Below, one piece after another: positions 1 through 8,966 of a stretch of DNA of 64,000 bases. The notes under the pieces are model-generated. The model was given only the letters and a program-made list of their open reading frames with translations, did no database searches and was not told the DNA's origin. The position numbers and the translations under genes are program-made. Origin of the DNA: Marivita lacus (GTDB taxonomy: Bacteria; Pseudomonadota; Alphaproteobacteria; Rhodobacterales; Rhodobacteraceae); NCBI RefSeq assembly GCF_014637725.1, contig NZ_BMFC01000002.1, forward strand, positions 248,907 to 312,906, given 5' to 3'. The first letter of the stretch is position 1. Every line of letters begins with the position of its first letter.

Positions 1-1049
1 AGAAAGTTGGCCTTGAGGCCCCGGAACGCGTCGATCACCGATTCCGCGGCTTTCTTGGTCTCCGCCAGCACGACGCCTTTGCCTTGTGTCGATTCCAGCA
101 GTTTGACGATCAGCGGTGCAGTGCCCACAAGCCCTATGAGGTTCGACGTGTCCTTGGGCGAATTGGCAAACGCGGTGGGCGGCATGCCGATGCGGTGGCG
201 GGCCAGAAGCTGATGCGCGTGCAGCTTGTCCCGGCTCGAGGTGATGCCTGCGCTGCCATTGACCACGTAGGTGCCGATCGATTCGAACTGTCGCACCACG
301 GCTGTGCCATAGGGCGTGATCGACGTTCCGATCCGGGGGATGACCGCGTCATAGCGGGGCAGGCGCTTGCCATCGTAATAAACGTCGGGGGCCATCGCGT
401 TGATCGCCATGTAGCAGCGGGTGGTGTCGATCACCTCGACCGAGTGACCGCGCTTTTCGCCTTCTTCGACAAGACGGTTGGTGGAATAGTTGTTTTCCCG
501 GCTGAGCACCGCAACACGCAAAGCCCGGTTCGGCGCGATGCTGCGCACCCTGCGGGTGTGGTAGACCTCGAAATCCAGTTCGGGCTGATGGAAGCGTTCG
601 CTGGGCACGATGTTGACGTGATCCTTGAGCGCCTGACGGCCCAGCAGCATGCGATTGCTCATTGTTCCGCGGTCGGTCAGCGTGACCTCGATTTCCCAGG
701 ACTGGCCGCCAACGGTCATCTGGGTTGCGATCACATAGCGGCTTTCGGTCTCGCCATTGGACGAGGTGACATCGCGCCGGTCGATGATCGGGGCCGAGCA
801 GGGGATGATCAGGTCTTCGCGACCGGGAATGGGATGCACGGCAAAACGCACACGGGGTTTGTTGGTCGAGCCGAACACCTCGATATCGGCGGCATGCAGC
901 GCCGAGGTGCGCGCGCCGGTGTCGATCTTGGCGCGGATCGCGGGCAGGCCGAGGTCAGGCAGGCTGACCCACTCCTCCCATCCGAAGGTCAGCAAGGTGT
1001 CCGGACCCGTGCCCTTGGGCGCGGGAGGATCAGATGGTGTGTCGGACAT
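1..1049 (-). CDS. RimB-like protease domain fused to RimK-like ATP-grasp ligase, partial
   Basis: The reading frame starts at ATG 1047-1049 behind an AAGGAGG ribosome site 8 bases upstream and runs off the left edge, giving at least 349 residues. Residues about 20-145 match the retropepsin-like RimB/ATP-dependent zinc protease family: a [13 protein letters not shown] motif with D43-T44-G45, then a downstream [10 protein letters not shown] motif. From about residue 160 the sequence is RimK-like ATP-grasp ([37 protein letters not shown]). RimK adds glutamates to the C-terminus of ribosomal protein S6, and RimB is thought to trim them, so one chain may both write and edit the tail. The gene is divergent from tgt. 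The family call is firm; the substrate is inferred. Confidence 0.85.
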   Translation of the reverse strand, partial: MSDTPSDPPAPKGTGPDTLLTFGWEEWVSLPDLGLPAIRAKIDTGARTSALHAADIEVFGSTNKPRVRFAVHPIPGREDLIIPCSAPIIDRRDVTSSNGETESRYVIATQMTVGGQSWEIEVTLTDRGTMSNRMLLGRQALKDHVNIVPSERFHQPELDFEVYHTRRVRSIAPNRALRVAVLSRENNYSTNRLVEEGEKRGHSVEVIDTTRCYMAINAMAPDVYYDGKRLPRYDAVIPRIGTSITPYGTAVVRQFESIGTYVVNGSAGITSSRDKLHAHQLLARHRIGMPPTAFANSPKDTSNLIGLVGTAPLIVKLLESTQGKGVVLAETKKAAESVIDAFRGLKANF

Positions 1050-1119
1050 GGAATCGCGCCTCCTTGGCAATTCGGGTGATTTGGCGCACAAGGGCGCGCT
1101 CTGCAAGTAAGGCCCGAAT

Positions 1120-2250
1120 ATGACAGTTTCTTCTTCCTTCGCCCTGCACGCCACCGATGGCACGGCCCGGACCGGGGCCATCACCACGCCGCGCGGGACA
1201 ATTCGCACACCCGCCTTCATGCCGGTGGGGACGGCGGCGACCGTCAAGGCCATGATGCCCGAGTCGGTGGCCGCCACGGGGGCGGATATCCTGCTGGGCA
1301 ACACCTACCACCTGATGCTGCGGCCGACGGCGGAGCGCATCGACCGGCTGGGCGGGCTGCACAGGTTCATGAACTGGAACAAGCCGATCCTCACGGATTC
1401 CGGCGGGTTCCAGGTGATGAGCCTCGCTGATCTGCGCAAATTGACAGAAAAGGGTGTGACCTTCAAATCGCACATCGACGGGTCGCGCCACGAGTTGACG
1501 CCGGAACGGTCGATGGAGATCCAGCGCTTGCTGGGGTCGGACATCGTGATGTGCTTTGACGAATGCCCGGCACTTCCCGCTGACCGCGATCGGATCGCGG
1601 ACTCGATGCGCCTGTCGATGCGGTGGGCCGAGCGGTCGAAAGATGCGTTCGGGGACCGGCCCGGCCACATGCTCTTTGGTATCCAACAGGGCGGGCTGGA
1701 GCAGGATTTCCGCGAGGAATCGGCCAAGGCGCTGCGGGCCATCGGCTTCGACGGCTATGCCATTGGGGGTCTGGCGGTGGGCGAGGGGCAGGAGGCGATG
1801 TTCACCTGTCTGGATTTCGCGCCCGGCCAACTTCCCGAGGACAAGCCGCGCTACCTGATGGGGGTGGGCAAGCCCGACGATATCGTGGGCGCGGTCAAGC
1901 GCGGGGTGGACATGATGGACTGCGTGCTGCCATCGCGGTCAGGGCGCACCGGGCAGGCGTGGACGCGCCGCGGTCAGGTCAACATCAAGAACGCGCGCCA
2001 TCAGGATGATCCGCGCCCGCTGGACGAGACCTGCAGCTGTCCGGCCTGCCGCACCTACAGCCGCGCCTATCTGCATCACGTGTTCCGCGCGCAGGAAATG
2101 ATCTCGGGGATGCTGCTGACCTGGCACAACCTTCATTACTACCAGGAACTGATGCAGGGGATGCGCGACGCCATCGCCGCCGGGCAATTTGCAGCGTTCG
2201 AGGCGCGGTTCCACGCGCAGCGCGCCGAGGGGGACATTCCGCCGCTCTAG
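1120..2250 (+). CDS. tgt: Queuine tRNA-guanine transglycosylase
   Basis: 376 residues, full length for bacterial Tgt. The enzyme swaps guanine-34 for the queuine precursor preQ1 in tRNAs with GUN anticodons (Asp, Asn, His, Tyr). The catalytic aspartate is D267 in [15 protein letters not shown]. The zinc site is C305, C307, C310 and H336 (CSCPAC ... TWHN). The substrate-pocket segment [13 protein letters not shown] is intact. It is divergent from the RimB-RimK gene. Two tRNA-Asp(GTC) genes, a natural substrate, and gluQ, which acts on the product, lie in the same window. The start at 1120 follows a weak AAGTAAGG site. Confidence 0.98.
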   Translation: MTVSSSFALHATDGTARTGAITTPRGTIRTPAFMPVGTAATVKAMMPESVAATGADILLGNTYHLMLRPTAERIDRLGGLHRFMNWNKPILTDSGGFQVMSLADLRKLTEKGVTFKSHIDGSRHELTPERSMEIQRLLGSDIVMCFDECPALPADRDRIADSMRLSMRWAERSKDAFGDRPGHMLFGIQQGGLEQDFREESAKALRAIGFDGYAIGGLAVGEGQEAMFTCLDFAPGQLPEDKPRYLMGVGKPDDIVGAVKRGVDMMDCVLPSRSGRTGQAWTRRGQVNIKNARHQDDPRPLDETCSCPACRTYSRAYLHHVFRAQEMISGMLLTWHNLHYYQELMQGMRDAIAAGQFAAFEARFHAQRAEGDIPPL

Positions 2251-2271
2251 GGTCCGCATTCTGTTGATGCA

Positions 2272-2295
2272 AACATATTCGAATGTGCATATGAT
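2272..2295 (+). promoter_or_regulatory. Dyad with -10-like hexamer upstream of the His/Met-rich gene
   Basis: An 8-base palindrome ATTCGAAT (2277-2284) sits in imperfect flanking symmetry. It is followed by TATGAT (2290-2295), a good -10 match, and preceded by TTGATG (2264-2269), leaving a 20-base spacer. A dyad inside an overlong spacer is typical of MerR-type metal promoters; ATTC/GAAT dyads also occur as ArsR-family operators. The assignment is inference only. Confidence 0.35.
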
Positions 2296-2322
2296 GAGGC
2301 GGACACTGACCGGGAGCCTGTC

Positions 2323-2877
2323 ATGAGATCGTGGATCGCAACCGCAGCATTGATGATCGCGCTGGCAGGTGTCCCTGCTGCGGCGCAGATGATGGGCGGC
2401 GGGCACATGCACGGGCAGGGTGGCATGGGCCATGACATGTCGCGCATGCCGGGTTTGCAGGGCGAAAACGCCACTCCCGAGGAAAGCACCGAGCTGGCGC
2501 TTATGTTTCGCGGTTTCCAGACGATGACCCGCGAAGTTGAAAACCTGCCCAACGGCATCCGCACGGTCACCCGCTCAAGCGACCCGCAGGTGATGGACGC
2601 GCTGATCAGCCATACGGTGGGCATGATCGACCGGGTGGGGCGCAAGGACGATCCGAAGATCCGCATCCAGAGCCCGACGCTCGATCTGTTCTTTCTGCGC
2701 GGGGACCGCATCCTGTCCCAGATCGACGTGACCGAAGACGGTATCGTCGTCATCCAGACCTCGGACGACCCCGAACTGGTGACCGCGCTGCAGGTGCATG
2801 CCGCCGAAGTGACCGCAATGGTCGAGCAGGGGATGCATGCGGTTCACACGATGATGATGCAGCGCGCGGCGAACTGA
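2323..2877 (+). CDS. Secreted His/Met-rich protein of unknown function
   Basis: 184 residues. Residues 1-22 form a signal peptide ending AAAQ. Next comes a Met/His/Gly-rich stretch (residues about 23-45: MMGGGHMHGQGG, MGHDMSRM) that looks suited to binding copper or another soft metal. The C-terminal half is a conserved-looking helical/beta domain with LQVHAAEVTAMVEQGMHAVH near the end. A GGGAG site lies just upstream of the ATG. I do not recognise a named family. The metal-binding look of the N-terminus and the dyad-containing promoter suggest a periplasmic metal-stress role, but this is inference. Confidence 0.7.
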   Translation: MRSWIATAALMIALAGVPAAAQMMGGGHMHGQGGMGHDMSRMPGLQGENATPEESTELALMFRGFQTMTREVENLPNGIRTVTRSSDPQVMDALISHTVGMIDRVGRKDDPKIRIQSPTLDLFFLRGDRILSQIDVTEDGIVVIQTSDDPELVTALQVHAAEVTAMVEQGMHAVHTMMMQRAAN

Positions 2878-2944
2878 ACCTTGCGGCCATGCGCGGCTTG
2901 GGGCAAAGCTGCACAATCGCCCGCGACGGGCGCAGGAGCCTGAC

Positions 2945-3097
2945 ATGGATTACGGAAAGACCGGTGCCTCGAAGCCCAGCAAGGACGCGCCGAAATTCGA
3001 CCGGCACAAGACGACGCCCAAGGGCAAAGCCGATGACGCCAAGGCGGCGCTTGTCGCACGGATGAAGGCGGCGGCCGAGAAGAACAAGGACGACTGA
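2945..3097 (+). CDS. Small lysine-rich hypothetical protein
   Basis: 50 residues beginning MDYGKTGASKPSK and ending AAAEKNKDD, behind a GCAGGAG ribosome site. It is very rich in Lys, Asp and Ala, has no hydrophobic segment, and is probably largely disordered or helical. It lies 67 bases after the His/Met-rich gene and could share its transcript. The good ribosome site and coherent codon use support a real gene. Function is not recognisable. Confidence 0.6.
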   Translation: MDYGKTGASKPSKDAPKFDRHKTTPKGKADDAKAALVARMKAAAEKNKDD

Positions 3098-3224
3098 CCG
3101 TCGCCCCTGAAGATGCGCGCAAGGCCACGGCCTTGGCGCCCACGACCCCGATACGGTTTACTTTGGTTCGAAAAGCGACCTTGCAGGCATGACGCATCGG
3201 GATATGGTGGGAAAGCCGGAGCAA

Positions 3225-3280
3225 GGTTGAAACCTGCGGGGGTCAGACCCACCTTATAGCTCCATGACCGGAGATGGTCA
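3225..3280. other. Three small inverted repeats in the lon leader
   Basis: Three consecutive short inverted repeats sit in the 236-base gap before lon: GGTT-GA-AACC (3225-3234), GGGTC-A-GACCC (3240-3250) and TGACC-N6-GGTCA (3265-3280). They could be operators or part of a folded 5' leader. I could not place a convincing heat-shock promoter here. Confidence 0.3.
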
Positions 3281-3333
3281 GCGCTGCCGCCGAGCGGGGC
3301 CGGTACCATCTTGCCAATGATAAGGATACGAGC

Positions 3334-5739
3334 ATGCAAGAGCCTCTTAACGCCTCCTACCCAGTGTTGCCGCTGCGGGACATCGTTGTCTTCCCGCACA
3401 TGATCGTCCCGCTGTTCGTGGGCCGTGACAAATCGGTGCGCGCACTGGAAGAAGTGATGGCGGACGACAAGCAGATCCTGCTTGCCAGCCAGATGGACCC
3501 CTCCGAGGACGATCCGCAGACCGACGGGATCTACCGAGCCGGGGTGCTGGCCAATGTGCTGCAACTTCTCAAGCTGCCCGACGGCACCGTCAAGGTGCTG
3601 GTCGAAGGCCAGAAGCGTGTGCGCATCACCGAATATCTTGAGAATGACAGCTTTTTCGAGGCGCGTGCAGAATACCTGACCGAGATGCCGGGCGATCCGG
3701 CGGCGATCACGGCGCTGGTGCGCACCGTGGGCGAAGAGTTTGAACGCTACGCCAAGGTCAAGAAGAACATCCCCGAAGAAGCGATGGGCGCTGTGTCGGA
3801 TGCCGATGCACCGGCCAAACTGGCCGACCTTGTCGCGGGTCATCTGGGCATCGAGGTCAACCAGAAGCAGGAGCTTCTGGAGACCCTTTCGGTGAGCGAG
3901 CGTCTGGAAAAGGTCTATGGCCTGATGCAGGGCGAAATGTCCGTGCTGCAAGTCGAGAAAAAGATCAAGACACGTGTCAAGAGCCAGATGGAGCGCACGC
4001 AGCGCGAATATTACCTGAATGAGCAGATGAAAGCCATTCAGCGCGAACTGGGTGATGGCGAGGACGGCCAGAACGAGGTTGCCGAACTGGAAGCCAGGGT
4101 AAGTGCCACCAAGCTGTCCAAGGAAGCGCGCGAAAAGGCCGATGCCGAGATCAAGAAGCTCAAGAACATGAGCCCGATGAGCGCCGAGGCAACGGTTGTG
4201 CGCAACTATCTTGACTGGATGCTGTCGATCCCGTGGGGCGTGAAATCCCGCGTCAAGAAGGATCTTGGCCGGGCCGAGCGCATTCTGGACGAGGATCACT
4301 ACAGCCTTGAAAAGGTCAAGGAACGGATCGTCGAATATCTGGCCGTGCAGCAGCGCAGCAAGAAGCTGAAAGGCCCGATCATGTGCCTTGTCGGCCCTCC
4401 GGGTGTCGGCAAGACGTCGTTGGGCAAGTCGGTCGCCAAGGCCACGGGGCGCGAATTCATCCGCATCTCGCTGGGCGGCGTGCGCGACGAATCCGAGATC
4501 CGTGGCCACCGCCGGACCTATATCGGCTCAATGCCGGGCAAGATCATCCAGGCGCTGAAAAAGGCCAAGACGACGAACCCGCTCATCCTGCTCGACGAGA
4601 TCGACAAGATGGGTCAGGATTTCCGGGGTGACCCGGCGTCGGCTATGCTCGAAGTGCTTGATCCGGAACAGAACAGCACCTTCGTGGACCACTATCTCGA
4701 AGTGGAATACGACCTGTCGAACGTGATGTTCCTGACCACGGCGAACTCCTACAACATGCCGGGACCGCTGCTGGACCGGATGGAGATCATCCCGCTGTCG
4801 GGCTACACCGAGGATGAAAAGGCCGAGATCGCGAAGCGTCACCTGACCTCCAAGCAGGTCAAGAACCACGGCCTCAAGAAGGGCGAGTTCGAGCTGACGG
4901 ACGAGGCGCTGACGAACATGATCCGCTACTACACCCGCGAAGCCGGGGTTCGGAACCTTGAGCGCGAGATTTCCAAGCTGGCGCGCAAGGCGGTGACCAA
5001 GATCGTGAGGAAGCAGGAAGACAAGGTGGTCATCACACCCGACAACCTGTCCGATTTCCTTGGCGTTCGGAAACATCGCTACGGTCTGGTCGAAGAAGAG
5101 AACCAGGTCGGTGTCGTGACCGGGCTGGCCTATACCAGCGTGGGCGGCGATCTGTTGCACATCGAGGCGCTCAAACTGCCGGGCAAGGGTCGGATGAAGA
5201 CCACGGGCAAACTGGGTGACGTGATGAAGGAATCCATCGACGCGGCGGCCAGCTATGTCCGCTCCATCGCGCCTGCGATCGGGGTGAAACCGCCGAAGTT
5301 CGACAAGATGGACATTCACGTCCACGTGCCGGATGGGGCGACGCCCAAGGATGGCCCCTCTGCAGGTCTGGCGATGGTGACCTCCATCGTGTCGGTGCTC
5401 ACGGGTATTCCCGTGCGGCGTGACATCGCGATGACCGGTGAAGTGTCGCTGCGCGGCAATGCGATGCCCATCGGCGGCCTGAAGGAGAAACTGCTCGCGG
5501 CCCTGCGCGGTGGCATCAAGACGGTGTTGATCCCGCAGGAAAACGAAAAGGATCTGGCCGAACTGCCCGACAACGTGAAGAACGGGCTCGAGATCATCCC
5601 GGTTTCACACGTCTCGGAAGTGCTCAGACTGGCGCTGGTGTCGAAACCCGAGCCGATCGAATGGGACGAGGCCGCGGAAGAGGCCGCAGCCCAGACCCTG
5701 AGCAAGGACAGCAGCGGCACCTCGGCCATCGCACACTGA
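3334..5739 (+). CDS. lon: ATP-dependent protease La (Lon)
   Basis: 801 residues, the normal length. Lon degrades misfolded and regulatory proteins in the cytoplasm. Domain order is the N-terminal substrate domain (about 10-205), a coiled linker, the AAA+ module with Walker A GPPGVGKT at 354-361 and Walker [11 protein letters not shown], and the C-terminal protease with a Ser676-Lys719 dyad ([17 protein letters not shown]). The start at 3334 ([16 protein letters not shown]) has AAGGA 8 bases upstream; an in-frame ATG 60 bases earlier lacks a site and extends beyond the family N-terminus. A strong terminator follows. In alphaproteobacteria Lon degrades CcrM and other cell-cycle regulators. Confidence 0.99.
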   Translation: MQEPLNASYPVLPLRDIVVFPHMIVPLFVGRDKSVRALEEVMADDKQILLASQMDPSEDDPQTDGIYRAGVLANVLQLLKLPDGTVKVLVEGQKRVRITEYLENDSFFEARAEYLTEMPGDPAAITALVRTVGEEFERYAKVKKNIPEEAMGAVSDADAPAKLADLVAGHLGIEVNQKQELLETLSVSERLEKVYGLMQGEMSVLQVEKKIKTRVKSQMERTQREYYLNEQMKAIQRELGDGEDGQNEVAELEARVSATKLSKEAREKADAEIKKLKNMSPMSAEATVVRNYLDWMLSIPWGVKSRVKKDLGRAERILDEDHYSLEKVKERIVEYLAVQQRSKKLKGPIMCLVGPPGVGKTSLGKSVAKATGREFIRISLGGVRDESEIRGHRRTYIGSMPGKIIQALKKAKTTNPLILLDEIDKMGQDFRGDPASAMLEVLDPEQNSTFVDHYLEVEYDLSNVMFLTTANSYNMPGPLLDRMEIIPLSGYTEDEKAEIAKRHLTSKQVKNHGLKKGEFELTDEALTNMIRYYTREAGVRNLEREISKLARKAVTKIVRKQEDKVVITPDNLSDFLGVRKHRYGLVEEENQVGVVTGLAYTSVGGDLLHIEALKLPGKGRMKTTGKLGDVMKESIDAAASYVRSIAPAIGVKPPKFDKMDIHVHVPDGATPKDGPSAGLAMVTSIVSVLTGIPVRRDIAMTGEVSLRGNAMPIGGLKEKLLAALRGGIKTVLIPQENEKDLAELPDNVKNGLEIIPVSHVSEVLRLALVSKPEPIEWDEAAEEAAAQTLSKDSSGTSAIAH

Positions 5740-5761
5740 TCCAGCCGATTTCTACAATGCG

Positions 5762-5791
5762 ACGCCGTCCCGGTTCGGGGCGGCGTTTTTT
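5762..5791 (+). terminator. Rho-independent terminator after lon
   Basis: The stem ACGCCG-T-CCCG pairs with CGGG-G-CGGCGT around a GTT loop, followed directly by a run of six T. It begins 23 bases after the lon stop. Confidence 0.85.
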
Positions 5792-5929
5792 GTTGCCCTG
5801 AGTTCAAAACGCCACCCGAACGCCTATCTGGTGGCGATTTCGGATCAAAACACTGGATAAAGTGTCCGTCCTTGCTATGGTGAGCCAAAATTCGCCGGTA
5901 AATGTCAGAGCAGACAAAGGATGAAAACG

Positions 5930-6337
5930 ATGGCGACGACCAAGAAGACACCGACCCAAGCCAAGACTCTCAAGGTGCCTGAAACGGCACCCGCGATGGC
6001 ACCGAAAGGGACGGCAGCGGGCGCCGAACCCGAAGTGGTGGTGACCGAATCCCCGACGATCGTCGGGCCGGAGCTGAAGAAAAAGGAATTGATCGACATC
6101 ATCGTGGCGCGGAGCGGCGTGAAGAAACGCGACGTGAAGCCGGTGGTCGATGCCATGCTGGCCGTGCTTGGGGAAACGATCTCCGACGGGCGCGAAATGA
6201 ACCTCGCCCCGCTGGGCAAGCTCAAGATCACGCGCATGAAAAAGACGACCAAGGCGCATATCATCACGACGCGCCTGCGCCGCACCGACCCGCAGCCCAC
6301 GGATGCGCCGGACCCTCTTGCACAGGCTGCCGAGTGA
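5930..6337 (+). CDS. HU/IHF-family DNA-binding protein with disordered N-terminal extension
   Basis: 135 residues. The C-terminal ~90 residues carry the HU fold (KKKELIDIIVARSGVKKRDVKPVVDAMLAVLGE; MNLAPLGKLKI). The first ~45 residues are a Thr/Pro/Lys/Ala-rich low-complexity tail absent from ordinary HU. It is probably a nucleoid protein. The DNA-intercalating proline arm of classical HU is not obvious, so the binding mode may differ. I prefer ATG 5930 because AAAGG lies 9-10 bases upstream; the ATG at 5921 abuts that site. The tRNA-Val(CAC) gene begins 20 bases after the stop and may share the transcript. Confidence 0.85.
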   Translation: MATTKKTPTQAKTLKVPETAPAMAPKGTAAGAEPEVVVTESPTIVGPELKKKELIDIIVARSGVKKRDVKPVVDAMLAVLGETISDGREMNLAPLGKLKITRMKKTTKAHIITTRLRRTDPQPTDAPDPLAQAAE

Positions 6338-6356
6338 CGCTAAGACCACGCCCAAC

Positions 6357-6431
6357 GGGTGATTAGCTCAGTGGTAGAGCGCTTCGTTCACATCGAAGAT
6401 GTCAGGGGTTCAAATCCCTTATCACCCACCA
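6357..6431 (+). tRNA. tRNA-Val (anticodon CAC)
   Basis: Complete cloverleaf: acceptor GGGTGAT/ATCACCC, D stem GCTC/GAGC, anticodon stem CTTCG/CGAAG with loop TTCACAT (anticodon CAC), T arm AGGGG-TTCAAAT-CCCTT, and encoded CCA end. It sits 19 bases after the HU-like gene with no room for a promoter of its own. Confidence 0.97.
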
Positions 6432-6438
6432 TTCTTCC

Positions 6439-6469
6439 AGACACGCGGCCTTGAACGGGCTGCGTGTCT
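6439..6469 (+). terminator. Hairpin after tRNA-Val(CAC)
   Basis: AGACACGC pairs with GCGTGTCT (8 bp) around a 15-base loop. It begins 8 bases after the tRNA and lacks a clean T run. It is probably a processing or termination hairpin. Confidence 0.5.
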
Positions 6470-6506
6470 TGCGTTTGGGGCGGGGGAAAACGGCAGCAAA
6501 AAGCGC

Positions 6507-6534
6507 TTGCGCCGGTCAGTGGCCTTGTCTAAAC
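6507..6534 (+). promoter_or_regulatory. Candidate promoter of tRNA-Val(TAC)
   Basis: TTGCGC and CTAAAC are separated by 16 bases, and the tRNA starts 11 bases after the -10. The AAGCGCTTG context around the -35 is shared with the tRNA-Asp promoter at 7849. Confidence 0.45.
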
Positions 6535-6545
6535 GACACGCCAGC

Positions 6546-6621
<76 letters not shown>

Positions 6622-6652
6622 TCCAGCCAGATAAATCGTTCTGAATGACGCC

Positions 6653-7567
6653 TCACCGGCCAGGATTGGCATGGTTTTCCAGCCATTCCAGCACGTCTTC
6701 GACGCGTGTCCGGGCGACAGGGACTTCGGTGTCGTCGCGCAGGCGCAGGATCAGGCGGCCATTCCGGCGCTCGGTGCGGATTGCCGGATCGCGGGCGACC
6801 CACCAGGACCGGTGCGGTTGCATCCCGTCCTCCGCGCTGGTTTGCGCGACGATGTCGCCCAGACGGGCGCGGGCGAGCGATTTGGCGTTCTCGAAGGTCA
6901 GGTGCACGTGATGTTCGCGCGCCTCGATATGAAGAAGCTGCGAAAGATCGACCTGCTCACCGCCGATCACGAGGTGACGGCTTGGTTTCTCGGCTTCGAT
7001 CTCAGCGCGGACCCCCGGCAGGATGAACCGGTAGAACACCGTTTCGAGCCCCTGAACCGACAGGAAATAAAAGATCAGCTGGTCGGACACGTCATAGGGA
7101 AATTCCCCGTCGCTCATGTAGATGACCGCGCTTCTGCAAACATAGACCGTGGGCAGCAAAGCCACGAATCCGACAAGGGGCGTCGGCATGCTGAGCCAGC
7201 TGAAACGCCGGGTCAGCGCGGCGAGTGACAGCAATTGTGCGTGGTACACGATGAGGTAGAAGGAAAACGCAACGGGCCAGAGGATGATGGCGAACCACAT
7301 CGGTACGAAATTCCGCGATCCCGACGGGTCAGCCGCAACAAAGGTCAGCAGGGCCAGGAAGACGAACAACAAGGTACGTTGATGCGTCAGCACCCGAAAA
7401 TAATGCGCCGTGTCGATAGATACGCGCCCACCCAGCAGGTCCCACAGAGTCAACTCTGTGTTCAAAAGCCTCTGCATAAACGTGACAACCCCAACTCGTT
7501 TTGCATCGGAGAATATGAACGTTTGCGGACCGAGCAATTGGAACTTGGTCGTGGTCTGAACAATCAC
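6653..7567 (-). CDS. Membrane-anchored LytTR-domain transcription regulator
   Basis: 304 residues. Four hydrophobic segments (roughly residues 63-83, 88-110, 128-150 and 165-185) precede a C-terminal LytTR DNA-binding domain (about 200-300; IGGEQVDLSQLLHIEAREHHVHL, RSWWVARDPAIRTERRNGRLILRLRDDTEVPVARTRVEDVLEWL). It probably binds direct repeats and answers a membrane signal. No kinase or partner gene is adjacent. The GTG start at 7567 has only a weak ribosome site; the ATG at 7477 (MQRLLNTELTLWDLL) is an alternative that keeps every domain. Confidence 0.85.
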   Translation of the reverse strand: MIVQTTTKFQLLGPQTFIFSDAKRVGVVTFMQRLLNTELTLWDLLGGRVSIDTAHYFRVLTHQRTLLFVFLALLTFVAADPSGSRNFVPMWFAIILWPVAFSFYLIVYHAQLLSLAALTRRFSWLSMPTPLVGFVALLPTVYVCRSAVIYMSDGEFPYDVSDQLIFYFLSVQGLETVFYRFILPGVRAEIEAEKPSRHLVIGGEQVDLSQLLHIEAREHHVHLTFENAKSLARARLGDIVAQTSAEDGMQPHRSWWVARDPAIRTERRNGRLILRLRDDTEVPVARTRVEDVLEWLENHANPGR

Positions 7568-7908
7568 CTACCGATTGACGCTATATAGCATCACTTTTGT
7601 ATCAATTTTGCGGATTCTGGCGTAAGGGTAATTTTTTCTTTCTGTCTCCGTGCCGTGGTCGAAACCGCGTGGCCGGTGCGGTCCAGCACTTTCAGAACAT
7701 CCCGAAAGCCATGCAGGGCGGTGCAACTGCGATGCTTGGACCACCTGTCTCATCCTTTGTCGGTGTCTGTGATCAGGCACCGCACGAGGGCATTGCTTGC
7801 ATCGATTCCGGCGCAGAATTTTTGCTTCAGAAAACCGCGCGAAAGCGCTTGACGGGGCAGGGCGCTGACCATAGAACCCGCGTCACGCCCAGATGCGGGC
7901 GGCAGTGA
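7568..7908. other. 341-base intergenic region with a tRNA promoter
   Basis: Upstream of the LytTR gene (which reads leftward) and of the tRNA-Asp pair (reading rightward). Apart from the tRNA promoter at 7849-7877 I see no gene, repeat or strong hairpin. Open frames here lack ribosome sites and family resemblance. Confidence 0.6.
7849..7877 (+). promoter_or_regulatory. Sigma-70-type promoter of the tRNA-Asp pair
   Basis: TTGACG (7849-7854), a 17-base spacer, then TAGAAC (7872-7877). The first tRNA begins 31 bases downstream. Confidence 0.7.
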
Positions 7909-7985
7909 GCGGTTGTAGCTCAGTTGGTTAGAGTACCGGCCTGTCACGCCGGGGGTCGCGGGTTCGAGCCCCGTCAACCGCGCCA
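7909..7985 (+). tRNA. tRNA-Asp (anticodon GTC), copy 1
   Basis: Complete cloverleaf: acceptor GCGGTTG/CAACCGC, anticodon stem CCGGC/GCCGG with loop CTGTCAC (anticodon GTC), T arm GCGGG-TTCGAGC-CCCGT, and encoded CCA. G34 is the site of Tgt-dependent queuosine and of GluQ glutamylation; both enzymes are encoded in this window. Confidence 0.98.
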
Positions 7986-8014
7986 TCACTGCCCTTAGCA
8001 TCTGCGTGAAATGC

Positions 8015-8091
8015 GCGGTTGTAGCTCAGTTGGTTAGAGTACCGGCCTGTCACGCCGGGGGTCGCGGGTTCGAGCCCCGTCAACCGCGCCA
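8015..8091 (+). tRNA. tRNA-Asp (anticodon GTC), copy 2
   Basis: Identical over all 77 bases to the copy at 7909-7985, separated by 29 bases, so the two are surely co-transcribed from the promoter at 7849. The stop of the convergent hydrolase gene is 15 bases away. Confidence 0.98.
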
Positions 8092-8105
8092 TTTCTCCTT
8101 CTTCT

Positions 8106-8966
8106 TCACAAAGAGTTGATGAAGCCCAGCAGCGCGTCTGTTGTGGCTTTTGGCGATTGATCCGGAAAGAAATGCCCGCCCTCGATGGTGGCGTGGCGCA
8201 TGTGCGACAGCCTGTCCCGCCACGTGGCAGGCACATCCAGCAAATGCGCCATCGCCCCGTCTGCACCGTAGAGGACCAGCGCAGGGCAGGTGACGCTGCG
8301 GCTCAGGTCGGCACGGTCATGTTCCCAGTCCACCTCTATGGCGGCGCGGTAGTCGTGGCACATGGCGCGGATGCAGTCGGGGTCGCGCCATGCCGCGCGG
8401 TAGATCCCGAGCAGGTCGGCATCGAAATCGCTCAGGCTGGCTTTGCCGAATCCCAGAAGGCACCGTTCGAAATAGGCATCCGGGTCATGACCGATCATGG
8501 TTTCCGGGAAGGGGTAGGGCTGCGCAAGGAACAGCCAGTGGTAATAGGACTTGGCGATCTCGGTGGTCATGTTGGTCAGCAGGTGCTCTGTGGGCACAAT
8601 GTCCATGACCGTGAGGCTGCGGACCGCCTGCGGGTGATCCAGCGCCAAGCGGTGCGCCGTGCGCGCGCCACGGTCGTGACCAACGGCATGGAAGCTGTCG
8701 AACCCCATTGAGCCCATCAGCGCGCCCATGTCCTGCGCCATCAGGCGAAAGCTCATTTCGGGCATGGTTGCGGGTTTGCTGCTGTCGCCGTAGCCCCTCA
8801 GGTCAGCGGTGACGACGGTGAATTGGTCGGCAAGCGCGGGCACAAGGGGACGCCACATGGCGCGGGTCTGCGGAAAGCCGTGCAACAGCAAAAGAGGCGG
8901 TCCGTTTCCGGCCACCTCGTACGCTATGATCTGGTCATTGTTCGTAAATGTGTCTGCCTGGCTCAT
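8106..8966 (-). CDS. Haloacetate dehalogenase-like alpha/beta hydrolase
   Basis: 286 residues. The alpha/beta-hydrolase fold carries the family's oxyanion LLLLHGFPQ, nucleophile D98 in AVGHDRGARTAHR and late histidine in EGGHFFP. It also has the fluoroacetate-dehalogenase extras: carboxylate-binding R99 and R102, the His-Trp pair of the halide pocket in YYHWLF, and a tyrosine in HDYRAAIEVD. These fit a hydrolytic dehalogenase of short 2-haloacids, although soluble epoxide hydrolases share the Asp nucleophile. The ATG at 8966 overlaps the stop of the upstream membrane-protein gene by four bases (ATGA), so the two are translationally coupled. Confidence 0.85.
   Translation of the reverse strand: MSQADTFTNNDQIIAYEVAGNGPPLLLLHGFPQTRAMWRPLVPALADQFTVVTADLRGYGDSSKPATMPEMSFRLMAQDMGALMGSMGFDSFHAVGHDRGARTAHRLALDHPQAVRSLTVMDIVPTEHLLTNMTTEIAKSYYHWLFLAQPYPFPETMIGHDPDAYFERCLLGFGKASLSDFDADLLGIYRAAWRDPDCIRAMCHDYRAAIEVDWEHDRADLSRSVTCPALVLYGADGAMAHLLDVPATWRDRLSHMRHATIEGGHFFPDQSPKATTDALLGFINSL

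Noticed and set aside
3225-3260. Heat-shock (sigma-32) promoter for lon
   Set aside because: GTTGAAA and CTTATAG are present but 20 or more bases apart, too far for a sigma-32 or sigma-70 promoter.
2950-4509. 519-codon leftward frame across lon and its upstream region
   Set aside because: Antisense shadow of lon in high-GC DNA; no family resemblance and no start signal.
7750-8266. Leftward open frames reading MARLTGLEPATPGVTGRYSNQLSY in two copies
   Set aside because: They are translations of the antisense of the two tRNA-Asp genes, a well-known annotation artefact, and lack ribosome sites.
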